Assembly: GCF_039535785.1 (NCBI RefSeq)
Contig: NZ_BAAAXV010000001.1
Span: 1,364,001 to 1,428,000, forward strand
Length of the DNA: 64,000 bases
Source of the DNA: Nonomuraea helvata
GTDB lineage: Bacteria > Actinomycetota > Actinomycetes > Streptosporangiales > Streptosporangiaceae
Direction of reading: 5' to 3'
Part shown: one piece after another, positions 8,653-16,984 of the stretch
Numbering within the stretch: the first letter of the stretch is position 1
Layout: each line of letters opens with the position of its first letter
The notes under the pieces: model-generated
Seen by the model: only the letters and a program-made list of their open reading frames with translations
Database searches by the model: none
What the model was told of the DNA's origin: nothing
Position numbers and translations under genes: made by a program

Positions 8653-9571
8653 CGGCCATGGCGTGGAAGACCTCCTTGGGCTCCCAGCGCCGCTCGTCGA
8701 GCATCCTCACCACGCCGTACGAGCCGAGGTCGGCCTCGCCGACGCGGTTGTAGGCCGCGAACGTGAACCAGAGCGCGGTGTCCACGCCCTCCTGCTCGAA
8801 GACGTCCATCAGCTCGGTGAAATAGCGCACCTGCTCGCCCTCGTCGGGCACGGCGCCGTCGGGCACCACCCACGCCGAGCCGCCGCGCTCCCCCGCGCCG
8901 CGGTAGGCGCACGTGCCGAACTCGGTCACCGCGACCGGCTTGCCGTGCTTGAACTGGGCGCGCAGCTCGTCCACGAAGTCGTGGGCGTTGTAGGAGGCGC
9001 GGTAGGCGTCCACGCCCGCCACGTCGAACGGGGCCCAGTCGACCGGCTCCCACGGCCCCGAGGCGTAGCTCAGCCTGCCGCCGAACAGCGGCCGCACGGC
9101 CTCGGCCACCTTCGCCAGGTAACCGTTGAAGCGCGGCATGACCTGCATCAGGGACGTCCACCACTCGATGTCGCCGCTCATCATGGCGCCGAGCCGGTCG
9201 CGGTAGCCGTCGCCCTCGATGAAGCCCTTGCCGAAGGCGGTGATCTCACAGCCGGTGACCAGCACGATGTCGGCGCCGTCGCGGCGCAGCCCCTCGGCGC
9301 GGCCGGCCGCGTCGGCGAAGACCTCGAGCATCTCGTCCTGCGTGAGGTCCACGGGGAACGGGGTGAACCAGATCTCCAGCCCGGCCGCCGCGGCCTCCCT
9401 GGCCGCCGCCTCGACGCGCTCGGGGTCGCGGCCGGAGATGCGCACCGACGCGCAGTGCAGGTCCTCCGCGATCGCGCGCATGTCGCGGCGGACGTCCTCG
9501 ATGTGGAACGACGTGCGGCTCAGGTCGTGGCCCGGCAGGAACCCAACGTCATAGTTGATCCCCTTTTTCAT
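8633..9571 (-). CDS. TIM-barrel glycosidase-like protein (often labelled abortive infection protein)
   Basis: 312 residues starting KKGINYDVGFLPG. The body alternates strand-helix units expected for a TIM barrel and carries AVTEFGTCAYRGAG near residue 215, where the glutamate occupies the place of a retaining glycosidase nucleophile, and ASGPWEPVDW. Similar actinomycete proteins are automatically named abortive infection protein, but I see nothing that ties it to phage defence. Its ATG overlaps the TetR stop by four bases (ATGA), so it is the second gene of a regulator-led pair and is probably controlled by that TetR. Confidence 0.7.
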   Translation of the reverse strand: MKKGINYDVGFLPGHDLSRTSFHIEDVRRDMRAIAEDLHCASVRISGRDPERVEAAAREAAAAGLEIWFTPFPVDLTQDEMLEVFADAAGRAEGLRRDGADIVLVTGCEITAFGKGFIEGDGYRDRLGAMMSGDIEWWTSLMQVMPRFNGYLAKVAEAVRPLFGGRLSYASGPWEPVDWAPFDVAGVDAYRASYNAHDFVDELRAQFKHGKPVAVTEFGTCAYRGAGERGGSAWVVPDGAVPDEGEQVRYFTELMDVFEQEGVDTALWFTFAAYNRVGEADLGSYGVVRMLDERRWEPKEVFHAMAARYSRS

Positions 9572-10179
9572 GACTTATCCCCTTTTGTTGTGAGCCCGTG
9601 CTCCAGGAGGTCGAAGGCCACCTCCACGTCGCCCGCCAGGCGCCCGCCCGCCTCCTCCAGCGGCACTCCCGCGGCGATGCGCTGGAAGAACGCCTCCTGG
9701 ACGGTGGTGACGGCGGCGGTGATCTGCGCGGCCATGAGCTGGGCGGTCAGGTCGTCGCCGCGGTGGGCCTCCTTGAGTGCTTCGGCCAGCTCATAGCGCT
9801 CACCCATGCGCACCCCGTGCAGCGCGCCCATCAGGGCCTGGCTCGAGGAGATCACGCGGACCCTGGTCAGCAGCGACTCCACGTCCATCTCGCCCGCGCC
9901 CTGGGCGGCCAGCGCCCGGTAGTGCTCGCGCAGCGCGCCGAGGGGCGTGACCCCCTCGGGGCGCCCGGCCACGATCGCGGCCAGGTCGTCCTTGATCCCC
10001 TCGGTGACGAGGCAGTCCTTGGTCGGGAAGTAGTTGAACAGCGTCACCTTGGCGACCCCGGCCGCCTCGGCGATCTCGTTGACGGTCACCGCGTCGTAGC
10101 CGCGCTCGTCGAACAGGCGCAGCGCCACCTCGGCGATCCGCCGCCGCGTCTGCTCCTTCTTCCGCTCCCTGAGCCCCAT
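9568..10179 (-). CDS. TetR-family transcriptional regulator
   Basis: 203 residues from the ATG at 10179 (GLRERKKEQTRRRIAEVALR). The helix-turn-helix is VNEIAEAAGVAKVTLFNYFPTKD, a standard TetR_N sequence. The C-terminal domain is variable ligand-binding. A longer start at 10197 would place the codon inside the inverted repeat 10191-10228, so the shorter start was chosen; there is no clear Shine-Dalgarno sequence, and a leaderless message is possible. It is translationally coupled to the TIM-barrel gene and probably represses its own operon through the adjacent repeat. Confidence 0.9.
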   Translation of the reverse strand: MGLRERKKEQTRRRIAEVALRLFDERGYDAVTVNEIAEAAGVAKVTLFNYFPTKDCLVTEGIKDDLAAIVAGRPEGVTPLGALREHYRALAAQGAGEMDVESLLTRVRVISSSQALMGALHGVRMGERYELAEALKEAHRGDDLTAQLMAAQITAAVTTVQEAFFQRIAAGVPLEEAGGRLAGDVEVAFDLLEHGLTTKGDKS

Positions 10180-10190
10180 ACGGACAGCAT

Positions 10191-10228
10191 AAACCATACC
10201 GGGTTCACTTTTAAACCCGGTATGGTTT
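10191..10228. promoter_or_regulatory. 15-bp perfect inverted repeat, probable TetR operator
   Basis: Left arm AAACCATACCGGGTT (10191-10205) and right arm AACCCGGTATGGTTT (10214-10228) match perfectly around an 8-base spacer. It lies 11 bases upstream of the TetR start, which fits an autoregulatory operator. It also lies 15 bases past the stop of the RDD gene, so as RNA it could act as a terminator for that gene; both roles are possible. Confidence 0.75.
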
Positions 10229-10243
10229 TTTCTCGATGAAGAG

Positions 10244-10705
10244 CTACATCCGGACGACCATCGTGTTGGACACGCGGTCGTGCACCCCGCGGTGGTCGCG
10301 GTCCCAGATGAGGGCGGGCACGGCCAGGCACAGCAGCAGGGTGCGCACCAGCACGGGCAGCCAGCGGGGGTTCCCGCCGTCCATCGCGGCCACCCTGATG
10401 CCGGCCAGCCGGTGCCCGAAGGTCTGCCCCATGAACCCGACCAGGATCAGGTACTGCACGGCGAAGACGACCGCGGGCGCCCACGGCTGCTCGGCGGGGT
10501 TCATCCTGAGCAGCAGCTGCACGACGGCCCACGTGCAGATCATCCAGTCGATGACCAGCGCGGCGATCCTGCGGCCCCAGCCGGCGATCGACCCGCTGCC
10601 CTCCTCGGGCAGGCCCAGGCGCTCACCCGGGTAGCCGAGATCGATGCCGGCGGACCTGATCCCGCCCAGCCAGGTCTGCGTCCACCGAGGCCCCTTGCTG
10701 CTCAT
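10244..10705 (-). CDS. RDD family membrane protein
   Basis: 153 residues with two to three hydrophobic segments. The first contains GWGRRIAALVIDWMICTWAV, with the arginine and aspartate of the RDD motif; the second has FGHRLAGIRVAAMDGG and the end is DRDHRGVHDRVSNTMVV, both standard in RDD proteins. RDD proteins are membrane proteins of mostly unknown role, some of them transport related. It is a single gene transcribed towards the TetR operator repeat and divergent from the next gene. Confidence 0.88.
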   Translation of the reverse strand: MSSKGPRWTQTWLGGIRSAGIDLGYPGERLGLPEEGSGSIAGWGRRIAALVIDWMICTWAVVQLLLRMNPAEQPWAPAVVFAVQYLILVGFMGQTFGHRLAGIRVAAMDGGNPRWLPVLVRTLLLCLAVPALIWDRDHRGVHDRVSNTMVVRM

Positions 10706-10782
10706 GTCCTCAACGGTATCCGCCTGGAGTGCCGGTCCGCGTCGTGACCCAACCGCGTCGCAAACCGGCCATCATGTACGCC

Positions 10783-11889
10783 ATGCCACACGGGGATGAC
10801 CTTGATGCGCGCTTCAACGAGCTGGTCGCGCAGATCGACGAGGAGCAACAGCGCAGGATGCGGGCCGCGGCCGTCAAAGGCGCGAAAGAGCAGCGGCGTA
10901 CAGATCGGTTACAGAGACGCTCGCGCTTATCGGGCCCGTACGAGAGCGGGACGGCCCCGCGGCGGCGGGTCGGGCGGGCCTGGATCGCGATGGCCGTGAT
11001 CACGGGGCTGATCGCGGCCGCGGGCGTGGTCGTGACCTTCCGCCCCGACCTGCTCACCCCCTCGGGTGCGGTGCCCGAGGACCCGGCGGTCGCGGCGCCG
11101 TCGCTCAGGCTCACGGTGGGTCCGGCCGAAGGCCCGGCTGAGGACTCGGCTGAGGATTCGGACGAGGACTCCGACGAGGAGCAGGCGGACGGCGGTGGCG
11201 AGGAGCCGCCGAGCCCGTTCGCCGGGTCCCCCGCCGAGCAGTACGCCGACGGGGTCGCCGGGTTCGTGATGCCGGAGGCCAAGGCGCTGGGCGGGCTGTC
11301 GAAGAAGGACGTGACCAAGGGGCTGAAGCGGACGCGCGAACTGCTGGCGGCGGCCTTCCTGGACAAGAAGACGCTCATGGGCGGCAAGCCGTCGGCCTTC
11401 GCCGAGCTCCTGCCCGCCGAGCTGCGCGCGGACTTTCTCGACAACATCCAGCACAACGACGAGGGCGCTCTGGGATACGTCATGCGCTTCGCGCGGGGCA
11501 CGGCCCTGTCCACCGATGTGGTCAAGGTGCACGGACGGGCGACGCTGTCCACCTTCAAGGAGGACGACAGGCACGGCGTCAAGGTGAAGCTGAACCATCT
11601 GGTCGTTTACGCCCTGCAACGTCCGGGCCGACCCGAGACCACCATCAGGCTCGTCGCCCATTCCATCGGCGATGTGCTGCTCTACCGCGAGTCCGGGGAC
11701 CTGGTCGTCTGGCCGACGGGATGGGGCCCGAGCACCACCCCGTCCAGCTGCGACACGCACGACGCATTCGTGCATCCCGTTTATGAGGACTCGCCTTCCG
11801 GAAAGGTCACGCCCACCGGATTGCCGAAGGATCCGTACGAGCAGGAAGAGGACGAAGGCACTGGGTGCACCGCGGCGCAACCCACCTGA
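10783..11889 (+). CDS. Membrane-anchored protein of unknown function with acidic linker
   Basis: 368 residues from ATG 10783 (an ATG at 10774 is an equal alternative; neither has a clear ribosome site). A charged, lysine/arginine-rich cytoplasmic N-terminus is followed by one membrane helix (AWIAMAVITGLIAAAGVVVTF, about residues 65-85). Then comes an acidic low-complexity linker (EDSAEDSDEDSDEEQ), and an external domain of about 220 residues with KDVTKGLKRTRELLAAAFLD and a late pair of cysteines. I do not recognise the external domain with certainty. It is just upstream of glnA on the same strand, but the glnA promoter with its GlnR box lies in the gap. Confidence 0.75.
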   Translation: MPHGDDLDARFNELVAQIDEEQQRRMRAAAVKGAKEQRRTDRLQRRSRLSGPYESGTAPRRRVGRAWIAMAVITGLIAAAGVVVTFRPDLLTPSGAVPEDPAVAAPSLRLTVGPAEGPAEDSAEDSDEDSDEEQADGGGEEPPSPFAGSPAEQYADGVAGFVMPEAKALGGLSKKDVTKGLKRTRELLAAAFLDKKTLMGGKPSAFAELLPAELRADFLDNIQHNDEGALGYVMRFARGTALSTDVVKVHGRATLSTFKEDDRHGVKVKLNHLVVYALQRPGRPETTIRLVAHSIGDVLLYRESGDLVVWPTGWGPSTTPSSCDTHDAFVHPVYEDSPSGKVTPTGLPKDPYEQEEDEGTGCTAAQPT

Positions 11890-11894
11890 CCTGC

Positions 11895-11932
11895 GTAACA
11901 TGTGTGAAACAAACGAGACACCATACGGAAAC
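11895..11932 (+). promoter_or_regulatory. GlnR box upstream of glnA
   Basis: Reads GTAAC (11895-11899), six bases, GAAAC (11906-11910), six bases, GACAC (11917-11921), six bases, GAAAC (11928-11932). This matches the actinomycete GlnR consensus gTnAC-n6-GaAAC-n6-gTnAC-n6-GaAAC in all four elements, with one mismatch in the third. It ends 50 bases before the glnA start. It predicts GlnR-dependent control of glnA by nitrogen supply. Confidence 0.88.
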
Positions 11933-11982
11933 GGCCACGTCCTAGCGTCGGCATGATGGCCAGTCCCCAGGGAGGTTCGAGA

Positions 11983-13407
11983 GTGTTCAACTCCGCCGAC
12001 GACGTCCTGAAGTTCATCAGTGACGAAGGGGTGCAATTCGTCGATGTCAGGTTCACCGACCTGCCGGGGACGACGCACCACTTCACCTTCCCGGTAGAAA
12101 ACTTCAGCGCGAGCGTCTTCACCGACGGACTCATGTTCGACGGCTCGTCGATCCGAGGCTTTCAGGCGATCCACGAGTCCGACATGCTTCTGCTGCCCGA
12201 CCCGTCCAGCGCGGTCGTGGACCCGTTCCGCCAGCACAAGACGCTCAACATCAACTTCTTCGTGCACGACCCGCTGACCGGCGAGGCCTACAGCCGCGAC
12301 CCGCGCAACGTGGCACGCAAGGCAGAGGAATACCTCAAGGGCACGGGCATCGCCGACACGGTCTACTTCGGCCCCGAGGCCGAGTTCTACATCTTCGACG
12401 ACGTGCGCTTCGAGACGAAGCAGAACGCCGGCTACTACTACATCGACTCCATCGAGGGCGCCTGGAACACCGGCAAGTCGACCGAGGGCGGCAACCTCGG
12501 CTACAAGCCGCGCTACAAGGGCGGCTACTTCCCGGTGCCGCCGATGGACCACTTCACCGACCTGCGCTCCGAGATGGTGCGCAACCTCATCGAGTGCGGC
12601 ATCGACGTCGAGATGCAGCACCACGAGGTCGGCACGGCGGGCCAGGCGGAGATCGACTTCAAGTTCGGCACGCTGCTCAAGACCGCCGACAACCTGATGC
12701 TCTACAAGTACGTGATCAAGAGCACGGCCCTCGAGTACGGCCACACGGTCACGTTCATGCCCAAGCCCATCTTCGGTGACAACGGCTCGGGCATGCACTG
12801 CCACCAGTCGCTATGGAAGGACGGCTCGCCGCTCTTCTACGACGAGGTCGGCTACGCGGGCCTGTCCGACACGGCCCGCTACTACATCGGCGGCCTGCTC
12901 AGGCACGCCCCGTCGCTGCTGGCCTTCACCAACCCGACGGTCAACTCCTACCACCGTCTGGTGCCCGGCTACGAGGCCCCGGTCAACCTGGTCTACTCCC
13001 AGCGCAACCGCTCGGCCTGCGTCCGCATCCCGATCACGGGCTCCAACCCGAAGGCCAAGCGCATCGAGTTCCGGGTGCCTGACCCGTCGTGCAACCCGTA
13101 CTTCGCGTTCTCGGCCATGCTGATGGCGGGCCTCGACGGCATCCGCAACAAGATCGAGCCGCCGGAGCCGGTCGACAAGGACCTCTACGAGCTGCCGCCG
13201 GAGGAGGCCCGCAACATCCCGCAGGTGCCCGGCTCGCTGCCCGAGGTGCTCAGCGCGCTGGAGGCCGACCACGACTACCTGCTCGAGGGCGGCGTCTTCA
13301 CGCCTGACCTGATCGAGACGTGGGTCTCCTACAAGCGGGAGAACGAGGTCGACCCGATCCGGCTGCGTCCGCACCCGCACGAGTTCGAGATGTACTACGA
13401 CGTCTAG
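11983..13407 (+). CDS. glnA: Glutamine synthetase type I (GSI-beta)
   Basis: 474 residues from GTG 11983, chosen because GGAGG lies seven bases upstream and this gives the normal GSI length. It condenses glutamate and ammonia to glutamine with ATP, as a dodecamer in the cytoplasm. Visible motifs are FDGSSIRGF, the ATP-binding [11 protein letters not shown], and [15 protein letters not shown]. Tyr402 in DLYELPPEE matches the tyrosine that is adenylylated in regulated enzymes, and the partner adenylyltransferase gene glnE is 6 kb downstream. A GlnR box upstream gives transcriptional control. The next gene is on the other strand, so glnA is probably monocistronic. Confidence 0.98.
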   Translation: MFNSADDVLKFISDEGVQFVDVRFTDLPGTTHHFTFPVENFSASVFTDGLMFDGSSIRGFQAIHESDMLLLPDPSSAVVDPFRQHKTLNINFFVHDPLTGEAYSRDPRNVARKAEEYLKGTGIADTVYFGPEAEFYIFDDVRFETKQNAGYYYIDSIEGAWNTGKSTEGGNLGYKPRYKGGYFPVPPMDHFTDLRSEMVRNLIECGIDVEMQHHEVGTAGQAEIDFKFGTLLKTADNLMLYKYVIKSTALEYGHTVTFMPKPIFGDNGSGMHCHQSLWKDGSPLFYDEVGYAGLSDTARYYIGGLLRHAPSLLAFTNPTVNSYHRLVPGYEAPVNLVYSQRNRSACVRIPITGSNPKAKRIEFRVPDPSCNPYFAFSAMLMAGLDGIRNKIEPPEPVDKDLYELPPEEARNIPQVPGSLPEVLSALEADHDYLLEGGVFTPDLIETWVSYKRENEVDPIRLRPHPHEFEMYYDV

Positions 13408-13502
13408 CAGGTGCGGGACCGCGTCCACGGCCGCCCTGGCCGACTCCTCGGAGTCCGGCCAGAGGCGGCCGTCGCGTTCGCCGGACGTGCCGCCCCGTAC
13501 GT

Positions 13503-13727
13503 TCAGCGGTCGGCGCGGCCGTGCCGGTATCCGATCCGATATTCGATCCCCTGCCGGTGGAGCTGCCAGGCGATGGTGACCGCGACGGCGGCCCCCACGG
13601 TGAGCAGCTGGACCGGTTCGAGGCGGTTGCTCTCGTGCCACGCCAGAGGCATCCAGGTGATCGCCGCCACGTAGACGAGGTTGGCGAGCCACAGGATTGC
13701 TGCGGCGATGGGGAGGATGTGACGCAT
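13503..13727 (-). CDS. Small two-helix membrane protein
   Basis: 74 residues from ATG 13727, selected because AAAGGGGGG lies just upstream on that strand. Two hydrophobic helices are seen (HILPIAAAILWLANLVYVAA and LLTVGAAVAVTIAWQL), separated by a short loop, followed by a basic tail rich in arginine and tyrosine. No family is recognised. It converges on glnA and stands alone. Confidence 0.6.
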   Translation of the reverse strand: MRHILPIAAAILWLANLVYVAAITWMPLAWHESNRLEPVQLLTVGAAVAVTIAWQLHRQGIEYRIGYRHGRADR

Positions 13728-13814
13728 AGGGCCCCCCTTTGTGCGGTGCGGAAGGGTTTCCGCTACTCGTAGCATCGCCTAAATAATCATCGAAATGCAT
13801 CGTGGCGAAGATCG

Positions 13815-13836
13815 CGCCGAGTAAAAGAACTCGGCG
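13815..13836 (-). terminator. Hairpin downstream of the XRE gene
   Basis: CGCCGAGT (13815-13822) pairs with ACTCGGCG (13829-13836) across a 6-base A-rich loop. It lies about 65 bases past the stop of the minus-strand XRE gene and before the small membrane protein gene, so it may end the XRE transcript. There is no long T run. Confidence 0.45.
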
Positions 13837-13902
13837 TGGTGCCGTGATTACTTAGAGTGGCCAGTCGATTACCGCATAATATGGCGAATTCCGCTTCTCT
13901 GG

Positions 13903-14355
13903 CTATTCCGATTCTTCTATTTCAATGCGGACGAGTTCCTTGAAGCGCCTGCCGGCTTCGGCCGCCTCGGCCTCAGCCTGCTCCCGCAGCCGCCGGACGC
14001 GCTCCCGCTCCGAATCCCTGAACCGCTCCAGGATCGCCCGCCGCCGCGCCGGGAGCTTCGCCAGCAGCTCGTCGACCTCGGGGTCCTCCGCGAGAGCGGG
14101 AAGCGCGCCGCCCGCGCCACCCGGCACCAGACCGGCCAGCCGCAGCGCCTCGTCCCGGTCGATGCCGAGCGTCTCCGCCAGCGCGAACACCGTGTCCGGC
14201 TGCGGCTTCGCCGACCGCATCCGGTGGATGGTGGCCCGGTCGACACCCGACTGCTCCGCCAGCTTCAGCTGGGTCCAGCCACGCCTGATCCGCTCGTGAT
14301 TGACGCGTTCATAGAAGGGCCGCGCGGGGCCCACCCGCCTGTCGTCATCGCCCAT
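13903..14355 (-). CDS. XRE-family helix-turn-helix regulator with C-terminal coiled coil
   Basis: 150 residues from ATG 14355 (GDDDRRVGPARPFYERVNHE). The helix-turn-helix spans about residues 20-75: RIRRGWTQLKLAEQSGVDRATIHRM with ALAETLGIDRDEALRLAGL. The second half is a strongly charged arginine/glutamate helix likely to form a coiled coil. Upstream, and overlapping its start, are copies of a 17-bp sequence that probably act as its binding sites and lie between it and the divergent coiled-coil gene, suggesting that the two are regulated together. Confidence 0.82.
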   Translation of the reverse strand: MGDDDRRVGPARPFYERVNHERIRRGWTQLKLAEQSGVDRATIHRMRSAKPQPDTVFALAETLGIDRDEALRLAGLVPGGAGGALPALAEDPEVDELLAKLPARRRAILERFRDSERERVRRLREQAEAEAAEAGRRFKELVRIEIEESE

Positions 14356-14488
14356 GTTGCAAGTTGTAGCACAAATGTGGCGTCCCGCGGCTTTCGGCGT
14401 CAACATTAACGGATTTTGCCACGACCGGTGCTGCTCATTGCTGTGTTGATGTTGCATGTTGTAGCGTCCGGGGCAGGGATGCAACATC
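14354..14488. promoter_or_regulatory. Repeated 17-bp element between divergent genes, candidate XRE operator
   Basis: ATGTTGCAAGTTGTAGC (14354-14370) and ATGTTGCATGTTGTAGC (14449-14465) differ at one base, and a third, inverted partial copy GATGCAACAT lies at 14479-14488. The first copy overlaps the XRE start codon and the other two lie before the divergent gene. Such placement fits a regulator that controls both directions. Confidence 0.65.
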
Positions 14489-14508
14489 TCGTTACACAGG
14501 GGAGGTGG

Positions 14509-14592
14509 ATGACCCCCATGACCGAAGAGACCCCGCCGCCGGGCCTGGACCCCCTTCGTCGCCGGAGGCCCCGATGGATCCCACTGCGGTGA
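14509..14592 (+). CDS. Possible 27-codon leader ORF
   Basis: A reading frame starting ATGACCCCCATG has GGGGAGGTGG at the right distance (14499-14507) and ends at TGA 14590-14592, past the start of the next gene at 14574. The peptide is proline- and arginine-rich (MTPMTEETPPPGLDPLRRRR and seven more residues). It may be a translated leader that couples ribosomes onto the coiled-coil gene. No homology is recognised. Confidence 0.35.
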   Translation: MTPMTEETPPPGLDPLRRRRPRWIPLR

Positions 14593-14903
14593 TCGTCGCC
14601 GTCATCGGCGCAATGGCCAGCATCGCCGCAGCCCTGGTCGCCGCCGTCGCCACCGCCAGGAGCGCCGGCAGGAACGCCGAGTCCGCCGAGCGCGCCGCGC
14701 TGCACCAGGTCGAGGCCGACGCCTACAAGCGGGCCAGGGAGACGTACGAGGGCGCCATGGCCCGCATGGAGAGCGAACTGGAGCGGCAGGCACGCGAGCT
14801 GGATGTGCTGCACAGGCAGATGGCCCGCGGGACCCGCCGGAGACGCGCCGCCGGCCTGGTCCGGTGGGCGATGCGGAAGCCGTCCGAAGGACGGAGCGGC
14901 TAG
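14574..14903 (+). CDS. Small membrane-anchored coiled-coil protein
   Basis: 109 residues from ATG 14574; a longer version from GTG 14505 is possible, but then its start would overlap the ribosome site. One N-terminal membrane helix (TAVIVAVIGAMASIAAALVA) is followed by a long heptad-like helix (SAERAALHQVEADAYKRARE onward), and a basic tail. No enzymatic motif. It is divergent from the XRE regulator, shares its operator-like repeats, and its stop overlaps that of the convergent B3/B4 protein by three bases. The three genes look like one small accessory group. Confidence 0.55.
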   Translation: MDPTAVIVAVIGAMASIAAALVAAVATARSAGRNAESAERAALHQVEADAYKRARETYEGAMARMESELERQARELDVLHRQMARGTRRRRAAGLVRWAMRKPSEGRSG

Positions 14904-15592
14904 AACTCGAAACGGGGAGCGGACGGGGTCAGGATCGCCGTCTTCGAGGCGCCGGTCCAGAGAGCGGCCAGCTCGTCCGCGACGGTGGCCGTCAGGCGTT
15001 CGACGTCCGCACCGGCCGTGTCGTGCAGCGCCTCCGCGACGATCAGGACGTCGGTGGTCGTGTCGCGGACGGCCGAGTGGCCGCTCTGGCGGTTGGTCCA
15101 GCGGCGGGCGTGCGCCCTGCCCTCCGCGTCGGCGAAGACGACCTCGCCGGGCGGCGGGTGCTCCGTCTCGCCGGAGAAGGTCAGGTACGCCTCGTCGCCC
15201 GCCGCGTACCTGACCTCCACGTACCGCGAGATCTTGGAGAGGTCGAACACCGCCACCGGGACGGCGTACGCGATGGAGACCGCGTTGCAGAGGTCGATCA
15301 GCGGGTGCAGGCGCGGCAGCGCGCCTTCCTTCCTGAAGCGCCGCAGCAACGACTCCGACGCGCAGCGGTACTGGGTCGGCTTGAGGCCCATCTTCGAGAA
15401 CGCCCGCCGCCACGCCTGGATCTCCGGCAGCTCGCCTTCCGAGGAGGTGGCGAGCCGCTTGGCGGCGAGCTCGGCGAACCGGGCGACCTGGTCATCCACG
15501 GAGACGTCCGCCGTGATGCCCTTCGCGACGAGCACGCCGGGGACGAGCTCGGGGAAATCGCGCCAGATGTCACTCGAATGCTGGAAACGCAC
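14900..15592 (-). CDS. B3/B4 tRNA-binding domain protein
   Basis: 230 residues, GTG start with GAGGTGAC upstream. The sequence KMGLKPTQYRCASESLLRRF, followed by LHPLIDLCNAVSIAYAVPVAVFDL, is the hallmark of free-standing B3/4 domain proteins, which are related to the editing module of the phenylalanyl-tRNA synthetase beta chain. GETEHPPPGEVVFADAEGRA and WTNRQS also match the family. The activity of the stand-alone forms is not well established; hydrolysis of mischarged tRNA or of a related aminoacyl compound is the usual guess. Confidence 0.87.
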   Translation of the reverse strand: MRFQHSSDIWRDFPELVPGVLVAKGITADVSVDDQVARFAELAAKRLATSSEGELPEIQAWRRAFSKMGLKPTQYRCASESLLRRFRKEGALPRLHPLIDLCNAVSIAYAVPVAVFDLSKISRYVEVRYAAGDEAYLTFSGETEHPPPGEVVFADAEGRAHARRWTNRQSGHSAVRDTTTDVLIVAEALHDTAGADVERLTATVADELAALWTGASKTAILTPSAPRFEF

Positions 15593-15625
15593 GCGTCACC
15601 TCGTCATAGCACCACTTGAGATCGA

Positions 15626-16927
15626 TCACGATACCCGCATCGGGCCCGTCGAGGCGGGCGGAGCGGCGGTGCGGGCGCGGCGGGCGGCCAGGCCGTAGCA
15701 GGCGCAGGTCAGCGCGGTCAGGACGGCCGCCGTCGGCAGGGGGTGGCTCACGACGCCCATGACCGCCACGCCGAGGGTGGCGCCGACCTGGCGGAACGCG
15801 TTCAGGACGCCGCCCGCCGTGCCGGCCGTGCCCGGAGGCGCGCTGTTGATCATTCCCGCCATCAGCGCGGGCAGCACGAACGACAGCCCGAACCCCATCA
15901 CCACCAGCCACGGCGCCGCCACGTCCGTCAGGGCGACCCCCGTCAGGCCGGCCGCGAGCAGCGCGAGGCCGCCCAGGATCGGCGGGCGGGGGCCGTAGCG
16001 GGCCACCAGGCGGCCGGTGAGCAGCGGGTTCACGGTCATGGGGAGGGTCAGCGGGAGGAAGGCCAGCCCGGCGGCCAGCGGAGCCAGGTGGCGGGTGTCC
16101 TGCAGGAGGAGGGTGAGGACGAACAGGGCGCCGGCGAAGGCGAAGTTGGCCACCGTGCCCGCCAGCAGCTCGGGCCAGGTGGCGGCGAGCAGGCCGCCTG
16201 GCAGGGCCGGCGCCTTGCTGCGGCGCTCCGCGAGCACCACCGCCGCCAGGGCGACCGCCGCCAGGATGCCCGCCACCATCGAGGCGTCGATCAGGGCCTC
16301 CGCCACCAGCGCCAGGAACGCGCAGGCCAGGGCCTGCACCCGCCAGTCGATCAGGCGGTGGCCGCGCGGCGAGCGGACCCGGCGCATGGCCAGCAGGCTG
16401 ATCAGGGCGATGGGCGGGTTGAGCAGGAACACGGCGCGCCAGCCGGACAGGTCCACGAGGAGGCCGCCGAGCAGCGGGCCGGCGGCGAGCGCGGTGCCGG
16501 TGATGGCGGCCCACAGGCCGGTGGCGCGGGCGCGGGCGGCCGGGTCGGGGAAGAGCTGGGGCAGCAGGGCCATCGAGCCGCCCGTGCAGAGCGCCCCCGC
16601 CAGGCCGAGCAGGGCACGCAGCGCGATCAGCACGCCCAGGTGCGGGGCCGCGGCGCTCAGCAGCGAGATCACGCCGAACGCCGCCACGCCGACCTTGAAG
16701 ATCCGGGCCGCGCCGTACCGGTCGGCCACCGCTCCCCCCGTGAGCAGCGCGGCGGCGAAGGCGACCGTGTACGCGTTCACCGCCCACTGCTGGCCGGCCA
16801 GCGAACCGCCCAGCGAGGCCCGTAGGTCGGGCAGCGCGATCGTCAGCACGGTCGTGTCGAGGATCACGAGGAAGTAGGCGAGGGAGAATCCGAACATCAT
16901 GCCCCTCAGCGTGCTGAAACGCCGCAT
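15626..16927 (-). CDS. MFS drug-efflux-type transporter (DHA2-like)
   Basis: 433 residues with about twelve to fourteen hydrophobic helices. Motif A appears as GAVADRYGAARIF near residue 65 and LDTTVLTIALPDL in helix 1 (motif D1 of drug:H+ antiporters). Probably exports a hydrophobic or amphipathic compound by proton exchange. ATG 16927 has GAGGGTGG upstream. It is divergent, with a 57-bp gap, from a LysR-type regulator that is its likely controller. Confidence 0.92.
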   Translation of the reverse strand: MRRFSTLRGMMFGFSLAYFLVILDTTVLTIALPDLRASLGGSLAGQQWAVNAYTVAFAAALLTGGAVADRYGAARIFKVGVAAFGVISLLSAAAPHLGVLIALRALLGLAGALCTGGSMALLPQLFPDPAARARATGLWAAITGTALAAGPLLGGLLVDLSGWRAVFLLNPPIALISLLAMRRVRSPRGHRLIDWRVQALACAFLALVAEALIDASMVAGILAAVALAAVVLAERRSKAPALPGGLLAATWPELLAGTVANFAFAGALFVLTLLLQDTRHLAPLAAGLAFLPLTLPMTVNPLLTGRLVARYGPRPPILGGLALLAAGLTGVALTDVAAPWLVVMGFGLSFVLPALMAGMINSAPPGTAGTAGGVLNAFRQVGATLGVAVMGVVSHPLPTAAVLTALTCACYGLAARRARTAAPPASTGPMRVS

Positions 16928-16984
16928 CCACCCTCAACAGGCGCGGTCTGAGGGGGCGTTCGGGAAAACCGTATGCTGCCTTCT

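Noticed and set aside
8633..9571. Phage-defence role for the protein often named abortive infection protein
   Set aside because: The sequence looks like a TIM-barrel glycosidase relative under TetR control. The name is an annotation habit, and no defence genes are nearby.
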